A DNA stretch of 64,000 nucleotides from Pseudomonas asturiensis (GTDB lineage: Bacteria > Pseudomonadota > Gammaproteobacteria > Pseudomonadales > Pseudomonadaceae). Both the position numbers and the translations under genes were made by a program. Under the pieces are notes generated by a model. The model worked only from the letters and a program-made list of their open reading frames with translations. It was not told the DNA's origin and did not search any database. This document shows, one piece after another, positions 35,873 through 43,992 of this stretch. The stretch covers positions 186,001 to 250,000 of the forward strand of contig NZ_FRDA01000001.1 of assembly GCF_900143095.1 (NCBI RefSeq), read 5' to 3'. The stretch's first letter is position 1. Every line of letters begins with the position of its first letter.

Positions 35873-37852
35873 ATGACAGATGACAAAACCGATCTGCAAC
35901 GACGCCGCTTCCTTGCCAAGAGCTCACTGCTGAGCGCGGCTGCGGCGATCCTGCCTTCTCTGTCTTTCTCCGGCCTGGCCGGTGCCTCTCAATCTTCCGC
36001 CAAAGGTGTAGCGATGAATGCCGAACTGATTCTGTTCAATGGTCAATTCCATACGGTTGACCGCGAAAAGCCCAAGGCCAGCGCTGTGGCGATCAGCGGT
36101 GGCCGGTTTGTCGCGGTGGGCAGTGATGCAGACGTCATGGCCTTGCGCGGCAGTGCGACACAGGTGATCGACCTCAAGCAGCGCACGGTGATTCCGGGTC
36201 TCAATGACTCTCACCTGCACCTGATTCGTGGGGGTCTGAACTACAACCTCGAATTGCGCTGGGAGGGTGTGCCTTCGCTGGCCGACGCACTGCGCATGCT
36301 CAAGGATCAGGCTGATCGCACGCCGACCCCGCAATGGGTGCGTGTAGTGGGCGGCTGGAACGAATTTCAGTTTGCCGAAAAACGCATGCCGACCCTGGAA
36401 GAGCTCAATCAGGCCGCACCTGACACGCCGGTGTTCGTGCTGCACTTGTATGACCGCGCCTTGCTCAACCGTGCCGCTTTGCGCGTGGCAGGCTATACCC
36501 GTGACACACCGAACCCGCCGGGCGGCGAGATCGTTCGTGATTCGCAGGGCAACCCGACCGGCATGCTGGTGGCCAAGCCCAACGCGATGATTCTGTATTC
36601 GACGTTGGCCAAGGGGCCGAAGCTGCCGTTGGAATATCAGGTCAACTCGACGCGGCAGTTCATGCGCGAACTCAACCGCCTGGGCCTGACCAGTGCCATC
36701 GACGCCGGTGGCGGCTTCCAGAACTACCCCGATGATTACGCGGTGATCGAACAGTTGGCCCGGGAAAAACAGCTGACCGTGCGCATCGCCTACAACCTGT
36801 TTACCCAGAAGCCCAAGGAAGAGCTGGCGGACTTCAAGAACTGGACCAGCACCGTCACGCTGCATCAGGGTGATGACTTTCTGCGGCACAACGGGGCAGG
36901 GGAGATGTTGACCTTCTCGGCCGCCGACTTCGAGGATTTCCTCGAACCTCGTCCGGATCTGCCGACTGGCATGGAAGGCGATCTGGAGCCTGTCGTCCGT
37001 CACCTGGTCGAGCATCGCTGGCCGTTCCGCCTGCATGCCACCTACGACGAATCCATCAGCCGCATGCTGGACGTGTTCGAGAAGGTCAATCGCGACATTC
37101 CGTTCAATGGCCTGCCGTGGTTCTTCGATCACTGCGAAACCATCACGCCGAAGAATATCGAGCGCGTTCGTGCGTTGGGCGGCGGGATTGCGATCCAGGA
37201 CCGTATGGCGTTTCAGGGTGAGTATTTCGTGGAGCGTTATGGCGCCAAGGCCGCCGAGATGACGCCGCCGATCAAGCGCATGTTATCCGAAGGCGTGCCG
37301 GTGGGCGCAGGTACCGACGCCACGCGAGTGTCCAGCTACAACCCCTGGACCTCGCTTTACTGGATGGTCAGCGGGCGCACGGTTGGCGGTCTGGAACTCT
37401 ATCCCGAAGGACTGCCACGCGAGACCGCGCTGGAACTCTTCACCCATGGCAGCGCCTGGTTCTCGTCCGAGCAGGGCAAGAAAGGCCAGATCAAGGTCGG
37501 GCAACTGGCGGATGTCGTGGCGCTTTCGGCGGACTACTTCAGCGTCGAGCCTGAAGCCATCAAGTGGATCGAGTCGGTGCTGACGGTCGTCGACGGCAAG
37601 GTTGTGTACGGCAGCGGCGACTTCGAAACCCTGGCGCCACCCAGCCCGCCGGTACTGCCGGACTGGTCGCCGGTGGCCAGGGTTCCAGGCCATTGGCGTC
37701 CCACCTCACCGATGCTCGCCCAGGTACATCAGTGCAGCGGCCCTTGCGCCGTGCACGTCCACAGCCATGAACGGGCGCGGCTTTCCAATGCCCCGGTCAG
37801 CGATTTCCAGGGCTTCTGGGGCGCTTTCGGCTGTTCCTGCTTCGCCTTCTGA
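35873..37852 (+). CDS. Tat-exported amidohydrolase (YtcJ-like)
   Basis: This 659-residue protein starts with a twin-arginine signal (LQRRRFLAKSSLLSAAAA), so it is predicted to be exported folded. The core is a metal-dependent amidohydrolase of the YtcJ/amidohydrolase 3 group: NDSHLHLIRGG near residue 110 holds the paired histidines, FDHCETIT the barrel His, and VGAGTDATRVSSYNPW the catalytic Asp. Unusually, a ~45-residue extension (after HWRPTSPMLAQVHQCS) contains four cysteines and ends GCSCFAF. It is coupled to the ABM gene and followed by an isochorismatase-type gene. The substrate is unknown. Confidence 0.85.
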   Translation: MTDDKTDLQRRRFLAKSSLLSAAAAILPSLSFSGLAGASQSSAKGVAMNAELILFNGQFHTVDREKPKASAVAISGGRFVAVGSDADVMALRGSATQVIDLKQRTVIPGLNDSHLHLIRGGLNYNLELRWEGVPSLADALRMLKDQADRTPTPQWVRVVGGWNEFQFAEKRMPTLEELNQAAPDTPVFVLHLYDRALLNRAALRVAGYTRDTPNPPGGEIVRDSQGNPTGMLVAKPNAMILYSTLAKGPKLPLEYQVNSTRQFMRELNRLGLTSAIDAGGGFQNYPDDYAVIEQLAREKQLTVRIAYNLFTQKPKEELADFKNWTSTVTLHQGDDFLRHNGAGEMLTFSAADFEDFLEPRPDLPTGMEGDLEPVVRHLVEHRWPFRLHATYDESISRMLDVFEKVNRDIPFNGLPWFFDHCETITPKNIERVRALGGGIAIQDRMAFQGEYFVERYGAKAAEMTPPIKRMLSEGVPVGAGTDATRVSSYNPWTSLYWMVSGRTVGGLELYPEGLPRETALELFTHGSAWFSSEQGKKGQIKVGQLADVVALSADYFSVEPEAIKWIESVLTVVDGKVVYGSGDFETLAPPSPPVLPDWSPVARVPGHWRPTSPMLAQVHQCSGPCAVHVHSHERARLSNAPVSDFQGFWGAFGCSCFAF

Positions 37853-37869
37853 TCACATTACCCAGGACT

Positions 37870-37893
37870 GCACGGGGCCGTAGCGCCCCGTGC
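37870..37893 (+). promoter_or_regulatory. G+C-rich hairpin between amidohydrolase and isochorismatase genes
   Basis: GCACGGGGC (37870-37878) pairs perfectly with GCCCCGTGC (37885-37893), leaving a six-base loop. It lies 18 bases after the amidohydrolase stop. There is no T-run, so it may stabilise or partially terminate the transcript, lowering or separating expression of the last gene. Confidence 0.5.
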
Positions 37894-37923
37894 CATTAGC
37901 GACAACCCTAATAGGAGTCAATC

Positions 37924-38553
37924 ATGAGCACTGCAACCCCTTACAACCGTTTGAACAAAGACGACGCCGTGGTTCTGCTGGTCGATCATCAGACCGGCCT
38001 GATTTCGCTGGTGCAGGATTTTTCCCCCAATGAGTTCAAGAACAACGTGCTGGCATTGGGCGACCTGGCCAAGTTCTTTGGTCTGCCGACCATCCTGACC
38101 ACCAGTTTTGAGAACGGTCCCAATGGTCCGCTGGTGCCTGAACTCAAGGAAATGTTCCCCGACGCGCCTTACATTCCGCGCCCCGGCCAGATCAATGCAT
38201 GGGACAACGAGGAATTCGTCGCAGCGGTCAAGAAGACTGGGCGCAAGCAGTTGATCATCGCCGGTGTGGTGACGGACGTTTGTGTTGCATTCCCGACCCT
38301 GTGCGCACTGGCTGAAGGTTTCGAAGTATTTGTGGTAACCGATGCCTCCGGCACGTTCAACGAGACTGTCCAGAAAGCGGCCTGGGCGCGTATGAGCGCG
38401 GCGGGTGCGCAACTGGTCAACTGGTTCTCGGTGGCCTGCGAGCTGCAGATTGACTGGCGCAACGACATGGAAGGCCTGGCGAACCTGCTGTCGCAGCGTA
38501 TTCCGAACTACCGCAACCTGATGAACAGCTACAGCGCTTTTACCGCTCGCTAA
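37924..38553 (+). CDS. Isochorismatase-like cysteine hydrolase
   Basis: This 209-residue hydrolase has the isochorismatase/nicotinamidase fold. The catalytic triad is recognisable: Asp in LLVDHQTGL (about residue 22), Lys in KKTGRKQLIIAG, and Cys in VVTDVCVAFPTL (about residue 120) followed by a VTDASGTF loop. Members hydrolyse amides such as nicotinamide, N-carbamoyl compounds or ureidomalonate-like substrates. AGGAG lies before the start. As the last gene after the amidohydrolase it may process the same compound; the reaction is unknown. A strong terminator follows. Confidence 0.88.
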   Translation: MSTATPYNRLNKDDAVVLLVDHQTGLISLVQDFSPNEFKNNVLALGDLAKFFGLPTILTTSFENGPNGPLVPELKEMFPDAPYIPRPGQINAWDNEEFVAAVKKTGRKQLIIAGVVTDVCVAFPTLCALAEGFEVFVVTDASGTFNETVQKAAWARMSAAGAQLVNWFSVACELQIDWRNDMEGLANLLSQRIPNYRNLMNSYSAFTAR

Positions 38554-38580
38554 ACCCTCATCCATAACCCCCGCGCATCA

Positions 38581-38618
38581 ATGGCTCAGTGACCAAACGG
38601 TCACTGAGCCATTTTTCT
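38581..38618 (+). terminator. Strong rho-independent terminator after the isochorismatase gene
   Basis: ATGGCTCAGTGACC (38581-38594) pairs with a perfect inverted copy at 38599-38612 around the loop AAAC, and a T-run follows. This is a 14-bp stem, textbook for intrinsic termination, 27 bases after the isochorismatase stop. It ends the LysR-to-isochorismatase transcription unit. Confidence 0.92.
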
Positions 38619-38632
38619 GTTCTTGTCGGACA

Positions 38633-38666
38633 ATTATGTAGTGCCTGAAAAATATCACTACATAAT
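38633..38666. repeat. 11-bp inverted repeat
   Basis: ATTATGTAGTG (38633-38643) is repeated inverted and perfectly as CACTACATAAT (38656-38666), separated by 12 bases. It is A+T-rich and lies alone in the gap. A protein-binding dyad is more likely than a terminator. No partner gene is certain. Confidence 0.6.
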
Positions 38667-39081
38667 GATTGACGCCCCCGGTTTCCTTTTGCATTATGCA
38701 GCTGTCTCCCTGATCGGGAGCGCCGCAAAGATGTATTGAACAGGCTCGGCAAGCCGTCGAGATGTTCCCGGATGTAGGCTGCCCACAAGGCAGATTGATG
38801 AAGCTGACCTGGCATGATCGTCGATACGGGCGAGAAGCTGGCGAAACGTCCTCATGATGCTTGTGGCTGATCAATCAATGATCATCAGGCTTTTGAGTTT
38901 CGCGACTTCTTCTCTCTTCGATGACGCTGCCATGTAGTGGCTTTGCATCAAGGCTACCTGCACTTCCTTGAGGGCTGGATCTGTATTCGACGAACACGAC
39001 ATCGTGTTTCGTGCTGAATCGTCTGGCACATGAACTTGATGTATCAACCATTGAACTGCTTACGAGCGAAGGAGCATCAAC

Positions 39082-39399
39082 ATGAACATGAACCAGCAGC
39101 CGAATATTGATGAACTGGCTCGTCTGTTTGCCGCCCGCAAAGACACGCTTGATAACCATATTGCATGGATTGCCGATTCCGGCGAAGTTCATGTAGACCC
39201 CATGACACCGCACACGCAGGACGATGAGTTCCGCGAGGCTCACCCTGAGCTGCGCGCCGCGCTGGGCATGTTCCGCCGGGGCCTGGGCTACGTTGGCAAG
39301 AAGGCGGCCGCTGATCGTGCCTACATGGAAAGTACCCTGCAGGCGCTCAAGACCGAATGGCATAACAGTCGCCGTCAAGCACACAGTCGAGTCGCTTGA
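39082..39399 (+). CDS. Small hypothetical protein
   Basis: This 105-residue soluble protein starts after a good ribosome site (GAAGGAGC). It is helical, with IDELARLFAARKDTLDNHIAW at the N-terminus (quoted in part as ELARLFAARKDTLDNHIAW) and a basic C-terminus. I recognise no family. A terminator at 39455 follows. It stands alone, with an untranslated A+T-rich gap on its right. Confidence 0.65.
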   Translation: MNMNQQPNIDELARLFAARKDTLDNHIAWIADSGEVHVDPMTPHTQDDEFREAHPELRAALGMFRRGLGYVGKKAAADRAYMESTLQALKTEWHNSRRQAHSRVA

Positions 39400-39454
39400 T
39401 ACGGTCGAGGCGTTAGTGCGTATGTTTCAATAACGTTTTGTTGCCTGTCACGAC

Positions 39455-39491
39455 AGTCTGCCTCCATGTCAAACATGCAGGCAGACTTTTT
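39455..39491 (+). terminator. Rho-independent terminator after the small gene
   Basis: AGTCTGCCTCCATGT (39455-39469) pairs with ACATGCAGGCAGACT, with one mismatch, and a run of five T follows (39487-39491). It terminates transcription of the 105-residue protein gene. Confidence 0.88.
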
Positions 39492-39503
39492 ACGATCGCG
39501 CCT

Positions 39504-39539
39504 TTTTAATAAGTCGTTTTGTTTTAATAAGTCGTTTTG
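39504..39539. repeat. Tandem 18-bp direct repeat
   Basis: TTTTAATAAGTCGTTTTG occurs twice head to tail at 39504-39521 and 39522-39539. The copies are identical. It may be a replication-slippage duplication. It lies just beyond the terminator in the A+T-rich gap. Confidence 0.8.
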
Positions 39540-39936
39540 TTATACATGATTAAGTACCCAGGGGTAGCGACTTTAAACAGTGCGTCTATGCTGTCTGAGT
39601 GCGTGTGTTGTTCATTATCGACGTTTATCGATATTGACCGTTGCCAGCCCAGGTCTCGTTTAAAGTCGCCTGCTGTCTGATGACTGGCTGCGCATTAAAT
39701 CTCTTAAAGCGGTGCACTCATTGGAGTCTGTGTATCGGTTTTGATAACGGACTGTTTCAAAATTGAAAAAAAGATTGTCGTATTGTTGTACAAAGCGATT
39801 TGACTGGTATAGATTTTTAGCCATGAGTCAGCGCGTATGGCGCTGTTTTTGCCGGTTCCGGTATAGACCACACCGCTGACTCACCTCATTTACACCCGTC
39901 GGTGCCCATATCGACGGGATCTGCCAGAGGCTGACA

Positions 39937-40455
39937 ATGGTTGCGCCGAGATGGTTGTTGGTCCTGCTGCTGATCAGCGGTGGTGCTCAGGCCAACTGGC
40001 GTGAAGCCCTGCCTGATGCGCAGGTCGTTGGCTCCGGCGAACTGACCTTGTTCGGATTTCGAATCTATTCAGCCAGGCTGCTCAGTCCTGCGAAACCCTT
40101 CGTGGTCGATGCGCCAATGGCGCTTGAACTCACCTATCACCGGGCCATCGACCGGGAAGATCTGGTCGATGCCAGCATCGATGAAATCAAGCGTATCTCC
40201 GGCTCTGCTGTCACCGCCGAACAACTCACGGCGTGGCGTCGGCAGATGGAGCAGTCATTTGTCGACGTGCAGCCGGGCATGAAAATCACCGGTGTTTATG
40301 TCCCAGGACGCGAAGCGCGGTTTTATGTAGGTGAGAAACTGCAGCATGTCGTGCCTGATAGCGCCTTCGCCAAGGCATTCTTTCTCATCTGGCTCGACCC
40401 GAAAACCCGTAATCCGGAGCTCAGGGAACGTCTGCTGGGCAAGGCAGAATCTTGA
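39937..40455 (+). CDS. Chalcone-isomerase-like periplasmic protein
   Basis: This 172-residue protein has a signal peptide (MVAPRWLLVLLLISGGAQA) and a mature chalcone-isomerase-like domain (GSGELTLFGFRIYSARLL, then LELTYHRAIDREDLV). Bacterial members are periplasmic and mostly uncharacterised; none is a flavonoid enzyme in this context. It precedes a DUF3833 lipoprotein gene, whose frame begins in overlap, so the two are coupled. This pair is conserved in many proteobacteria, often beside fatty-acid or lipid genes. Confidence 0.8.
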   Translation: MVAPRWLLVLLLISGGAQANWREALPDAQVVGSGELTLFGFRIYSARLLSPAKPFVVDAPMALELTYHRAIDREDLVDASIDEIKRISGSAVTAEQLTAWRRQMEQSFVDVQPGMKITGVYVPGREARFYVGEKLQHVVPDSAFAKAFFLIWLDPKTRNPELRERLLGKAES

Positions 40456-40472
40456 AAATTCATGGAGGGCTC

Positions 40473-41012
40473 ATGCTCAGAAAGTGGTTGTTAGCGCTCT
40501 GTCTCGGATCGCTTCTCGCGGGCTGTGGCGGCGTCCCCGTCAGCCATTACAGCCAGGAAACGCCGAAGCTCGACCTTCGTGAATACTTCAGCGGCCGCGT
40601 TGAAGCCTGGGGCATGTTTCAGAAACGCTCGGGCGAAGTGACCAAACGCTTTCACGTGATCATCAACGGCCACAGCGAGGGCGAAGTGCTGGTGATGCAT
40701 GAGGCGTTCAGCTACAGCGACGGCACCCAGCAGGTTCGCGAATGGCGCTTGCGTCCGGACGGACCGGGGCGCTGGACGGGCACAGCCGGTGATGTGGTCG
40801 GCGTGGCCGCGGGAGAGGTCTCAGGCAACAGCTTTCACTGGCGTTATGTGCTGAGACTGCCGGTGGACGGCACCGAGTATGACGTCAGCCTGGACGACTG
40901 GATGTACCTGATCGACAAGCAGACCATGGCCAACCGTTCATCCATGACCAAACTGGGTGTCGAGGTCGGGCAGGTCACCTTGTTTTTCCGCAAACAGGAC
41001 GTCGCTAAATAG
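40473..41012 (+). CDS. DUF3833 lipoprotein
   Basis: From ATG 40473 the protein has 179 residues and a lipoprotein signal with lipobox LLAGC (Cys about residue 17). The mature part (YFSGRVEAWGMFQKRSGEVTKRF and the WRLRPDGPGRWTGTAGDVVG region, quoted in part) matches DUF3833. GGAGGG precedes the ATG; an upstream in-frame ATG at 40452 overlaps the chalcone-isomerase-like gene and lacks such a site. It probably sits in the outer membrane. Function unknown. Confidence 0.8.
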   Translation: MLRKWLLALCLGSLLAGCGGVPVSHYSQETPKLDLREYFSGRVEAWGMFQKRSGEVTKRFHVIINGHSEGEVLVMHEAFSYSDGTQQVREWRLRPDGPGRWTGTAGDVVGVAAGEVSGNSFHWRYVLRLPVDGTEYDVSLDDWMYLIDKQTMANRSSMTKLGVEVGQVTLFFRKQDVAK

Positions 41013-41025
41013 CGATGAACCGGCG

Positions 41026-42024
41026 TTAGCCGCCGGTCATGTTCATGAAGCGCACCACCTGCACACCATCATCGTGGGTGAAGTTGTGGCTCCAGGGCTT
41101 GATCTGCATGGCGTCGATGATCGCCTTTTCCAGTTTGTGCGGCTGACCGGGGTTGGCTCGCAGTACAGCCTTGAGGTCTACCGAGTGCTCATTGCCCAGG
41201 CACAGCAGCAAGCGACCCTCCACCGTCAGGCGAACCCGGTTGCAGGTGCTGCAGAAGTTGTGACTGTGCGGCGAGATAAAACCGATGCGAATCCCGGGCG
41301 CTTCAGCCAGCCGCCAGTAACGTGACGGGCCTTGCGTGGAGTCGGTGGACGGCACGAGCGTATAGCGCTCTGCAATGCGCTCGCGAACCTGATCACTGGA
41401 GCAGAACGATTCAGCGCGGCTGTGCTCGCTGATGATGCCCAGCGGCATTTCTTCGATGAACGACACATCCAGATTGCGATCAATCGCGAAAGCCAGCAGG
41501 TCGTTGACCTCATGATCGTTACGGCCCTGCATCACCACGCAGTTGAGCTTGGTGTGAGTGAAACCTGCTGCGTTGGCGGCGTCGATACCGGCGATGACCT
41601 TGTTCAGGTCGCCGGTGCGGGTCAATTCACGAAAACGGGCCGGGTCCAGGCTGTCGAGGCTGATGTTCAGGCGCGTGACGCCTGCGTTGAACAGCGGACC
41701 AGCCAGCTTGTCCAGCTGCGAGCCATTGGTCGTCATGCACAGTTCACGAAGGCCGGGCAGGGCGGCGATTCGCTCACACAGGCCCACGACACCGGCGCGC
41801 ACCAGCGGCTCGCCACCGGTCAGGCGTATCTTGCGCGTTCCCAGCGCCACGAAGCGTTCGGCAACCTGCAGGATTTCTTCAAGCGAAAGAATCTGTTGAC
41901 GAGGCAGAAACGTCATCTCTTCGGCCATGCAATACACGCAGCGGAAATCGCACCGGTCGGTTACCGACATGCGCAGATAGTCGACTTTGCGGGCAAAGCG
42001 GTCCATCAGGACGGGTTCTGACAT
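41026..42024 (-). CDS. moaA: GTP 3',8-cyclase, molybdenum cofactor biosynthesis
   Basis: This 332-residue radical SAM enzyme carries out the first step of molybdopterin synthesis, converting GTP to 3',8-cyclo-dihydro-GTP with MoaC acting next. The N-terminal cluster motif is [14 protein letters not shown] (CxxxCxxC), the C-terminal cluster motif is CSTCNRVRL followed by LLLCLG, and the required GG pair ends the protein (NMTGG). Pseudomonas often has two moaA genes; no other moa gene lies here, so this is probably the second copy. It stands alone and is convergent with the DUF3833 gene. Confidence 0.92.
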   Translation of the reverse strand: MSEPVLMDRFARKVDYLRMSVTDRCDFRCVYCMAEEMTFLPRQQILSLEEILQVAERFVALGTRKIRLTGGEPLVRAGVVGLCERIAALPGLRELCMTTNGSQLDKLAGPLFNAGVTRLNISLDSLDPARFRELTRTGDLNKVIAGIDAANAAGFTHTKLNCVVMQGRNDHEVNDLLAFAIDRNLDVSFIEEMPLGIISEHSRAESFCSSDQVRERIAERYTLVPSTDSTQGPSRYWRLAEAPGIRIGFISPHSHNFCSTCNRVRLTVEGRLLLCLGNEHSVDLKAVLRANPGQPHKLEKAIIDAMQIKPWSHNFTHDDGVQVVRFMNMTGG

Positions 42025-42248
42025 TTCACCTTCTTACGTGATCGATCAATGAATGGGTTGCCCGATTTGGACGCCAACGCACTGAAGGAGTTTGATTTAT
42101 TCAGGATCATAGTGCAGACCCATAGTAGCGACAGGTCACGACGATTGCACTGGCTTCATGCCATCCACGCTACCGAGTCGAAATGCCGCAGTCCAATCGC
42201 TTGTTCCAATGGTCTCATCGAGTTGCTCTATGGCAGCACTCTCTGCCG

Positions 42249-43601
42249 TTATTCTGGAGCCGTATTGGCCCGGGAACTGCGTTCATAGCGCTCCAGCAGC
42301 GGCTGGATACTGATGCCATGCAGCAGAATGCTCAGCGCGACGACTGACAAGTTCATGCCAATCACCAGATGACCGACGTCGTCAGACAGCCCATGGGACA
42401 GCGCAAAACACAGGTAATACAGGCTGCCGATACCGCGTATGCCGAACCAGCCCACCAGCGCTTTCTGGCTATTGTTGAGCAGCCGTTTGCTGATCAGAAA
42501 CCACACGCTCACTGGCCGAATGACGCAGAACAGCGCCAGCCCCAGACCGATGGCGCGCCAGTCCCAATAAACTGCCAACGCTGCGCCCAGCAGTGTGATC
42601 AGCAGCACTTCCATTGCCCGCTCGACCAGGCTGCCAAACGCCAACATGTCGCCCATCATGACCCCGGCGGCCAGTTGCGAATCGCTCAGCTCTTCGGCTT
42701 CGGCCACGGTGCCTTTTTCAAGCGAACCGGTCATGTGGCCGAGCACGGGCTGCGCAACGTGTTCAGAAGGCACTTCTGAGCGGGTGACGCGTGCTTCCGC
42801 CTGACGCAGACCGACGCCTGCTGCGAACACCGATAGAAACCCGAAGGCATCTACGCTTTGCGCCACGACGTAGGACAGCGCGATCAGCGCCAGCGCCAGA
42901 TAGTCGTTGGGCGAGGAGGTGCTGTCGGCATTTCGGATACGCAGGAAAATCATCAGATGCCCGACGCCCCGGCCCATGCCGTAACCAATCAGCAGACCGG
43001 CAGGCACCGCCCAGATCAGATGCTTGAGAAACCACAACTGCAGCCAGTCTGTGGTGGTCTCTCCAGAACTCAGGTACAGCAGCGCGAAAATCACGAAGGG
43101 GAACGCTGTTCCGTCGTTCAGCCCGGCTTCACCGGACAGGCCGAAGCGCAGACGGTCCTGATCCTGTGCGTTGTTCACTTGCACCATTCCCGCGAGCACC
43201 GGATCTGTCGGCGAAAGCACAGCGCCCAGCAGCAATGCGATTCCCCACGTCAGGCCGAACAGGTAGTGGGCGGCGATGGACACGCCTGCAATCGATGCCA
43301 GCATTACCGGCCCTGCCAGCCAATAGGCTGCATGCCAGGCCTTGCAGTGCAGCGGCAGGCGCAACTTGATGCCGGTGCTGAACAACGAAAACAGCACCGC
43401 GGCTTCGGTCAGGCGTTCAAGCCATTCATAGGACTCCTTGAAGTCCAGATCCAGTACACCCAGCCCCATCGGGCCGATGCCGAAGCCAAAAGCCAGGCAC
43501 AACGCCGACGTGGTGACCGGCATCCAGCGAAGGTAGGAAGACGTCAATGCCAACAGCATCAACAGCGCGCCGAGCACGCTCATGCAAATGATGAAACTCA
43601 T
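42249..43601 (-). CDS. Cation:proton antiporter, CPA1 type
   Basis: This 450-residue inner-membrane protein has about twelve helices and family motifs for Na+/H+ exchangers: LSPTDPVLAGMVQV and GEAGLNDGTAFPFV, the latter with the Asn-Asp pair of the ion site. It likely exports Na+ or K+ in exchange for protons, aiding pH and salt balance. It stands alone, with REPIN 2 upstream of its start. A 35-residue hydrophilic loop (TRSEVPSEHVAQPVLGHMTGS region) separates two membrane blocks. Confidence 0.86.
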   Translation of the reverse strand: MSFIICMSVLGALLMLLALTSSYLRWMPVTTSALCLAFGFGIGPMGLGVLDLDFKESYEWLERLTEAAVLFSLFSTGIKLRLPLHCKAWHAAYWLAGPVMLASIAGVSIAAHYLFGLTWGIALLLGAVLSPTDPVLAGMVQVNNAQDQDRLRFGLSGEAGLNDGTAFPFVIFALLYLSSGETTTDWLQLWFLKHLIWAVPAGLLIGYGMGRGVGHLMIFLRIRNADSTSSPNDYLALALIALSYVVAQSVDAFGFLSVFAAGVGLRQAEARVTRSEVPSEHVAQPVLGHMTGSLEKGTVAEAEELSDSQLAAGVMMGDMLAFGSLVERAMEVLLITLLGAALAVYWDWRAIGLGLALFCVIRPVSVWFLISKRLLNNSQKALVGWFGIRGIGSLYYLCFALSHGLSDDVGHLVIGMNLSVVALSILLHGISIQPLLERYERSSRANTAPE

Positions 43602-43992
43602 AATGGGGAAGTCGCCGTGAAAGCGCCTTGAAAAGAGGGCGTTACCTTGGGACTGCCGTTAGGGGAAATAAGTTGAAATAATTTGTTAACGAATAGATGA
43701 GCGTGCTGCTCGCTGATCGTTCTTGTGTGCCGCGCCCATCGTTCTACACAAGTCTTGCTGCAACCAACGAACTGTGGGAGGCGGCTTGCCGGCGATGCTT
43801 TTTCTGAAGCGAAACATCAGCGACTGAACTGACGCCATCGCCGGCAAGCCGCCTCCCACGGGGTATGCATTCAGCTAGACACCCTCGTTTAGGCCCCGTT
43901 TTGCGCGTCCTGCGGGCTTGTGTATAACGCTGAGCGTAGAGCGCCGGCACGATCAGTGTCGCGGCCGGCTCATCATGCTGCGTCAGTCGAGA
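43602..43992. other. Intergenic region with REPIN 2
   Basis: This 391-bp gap is divided by the REPIN. The left part must carry the antiporter promoter (minus strand, A+T-rich around 43665-43700). The right part (43873-43992) lies downstream of the ABC binding-protein stop. No gene is visible. Confidence 0.5.
43737..43872. repeat. REPIN 2 (paired REP palindrome, inverted copy of REPIN 1)
   Basis: Arms at 43772-43795 and 43838-43859 carry the same GGCTTGCCGGCGA core; the inverted match is perfect over 22 bp. The spacer and the outer flanks also match the unit at 30842-30977 read on the opposite strand, over 136 bp in both. This indicates recent duplication of a full unit, not just of the palindromes. 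Confidence 0.85.

Larger units (their letters stand above)
38554..39081. other. Intergenic region with a terminator and a dyad
   Basis: This 528-bp gap contains the terminator at 38581 and the 11-bp dyad at 38633-38666. The remainder (38670-39060) shows short open frames on both strands, but none with a ribosome site and sensible composition. The small gene at 39082 must have its promoter in the right half. Confidence 0.5.
39400..39936. other. A+T-rich intergenic region with tandem repeat
   Basis: This 537-bp gap is visibly richer in A+T than its surroundings. It holds the terminator at 39455 and the tandem 18-mer at 39504. The part 39545-39930 contains no plausible gene on either strand. 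It could harbour a small RNA or a transferred remnant, but no structure proves that. Confidence 0.5.

Noticed and set aside
38558-38874. Minus-strand small frames in the gap after the isochorismatase gene
   Set aside because: They run through the terminator hairpin, lack ribosome sites and resemble no protein.
42049-42288. Small plus-strand frame between moaA and the antiporter
   Set aside because: No ribosome site, atypical composition and overlap with the antiporter 3' end.
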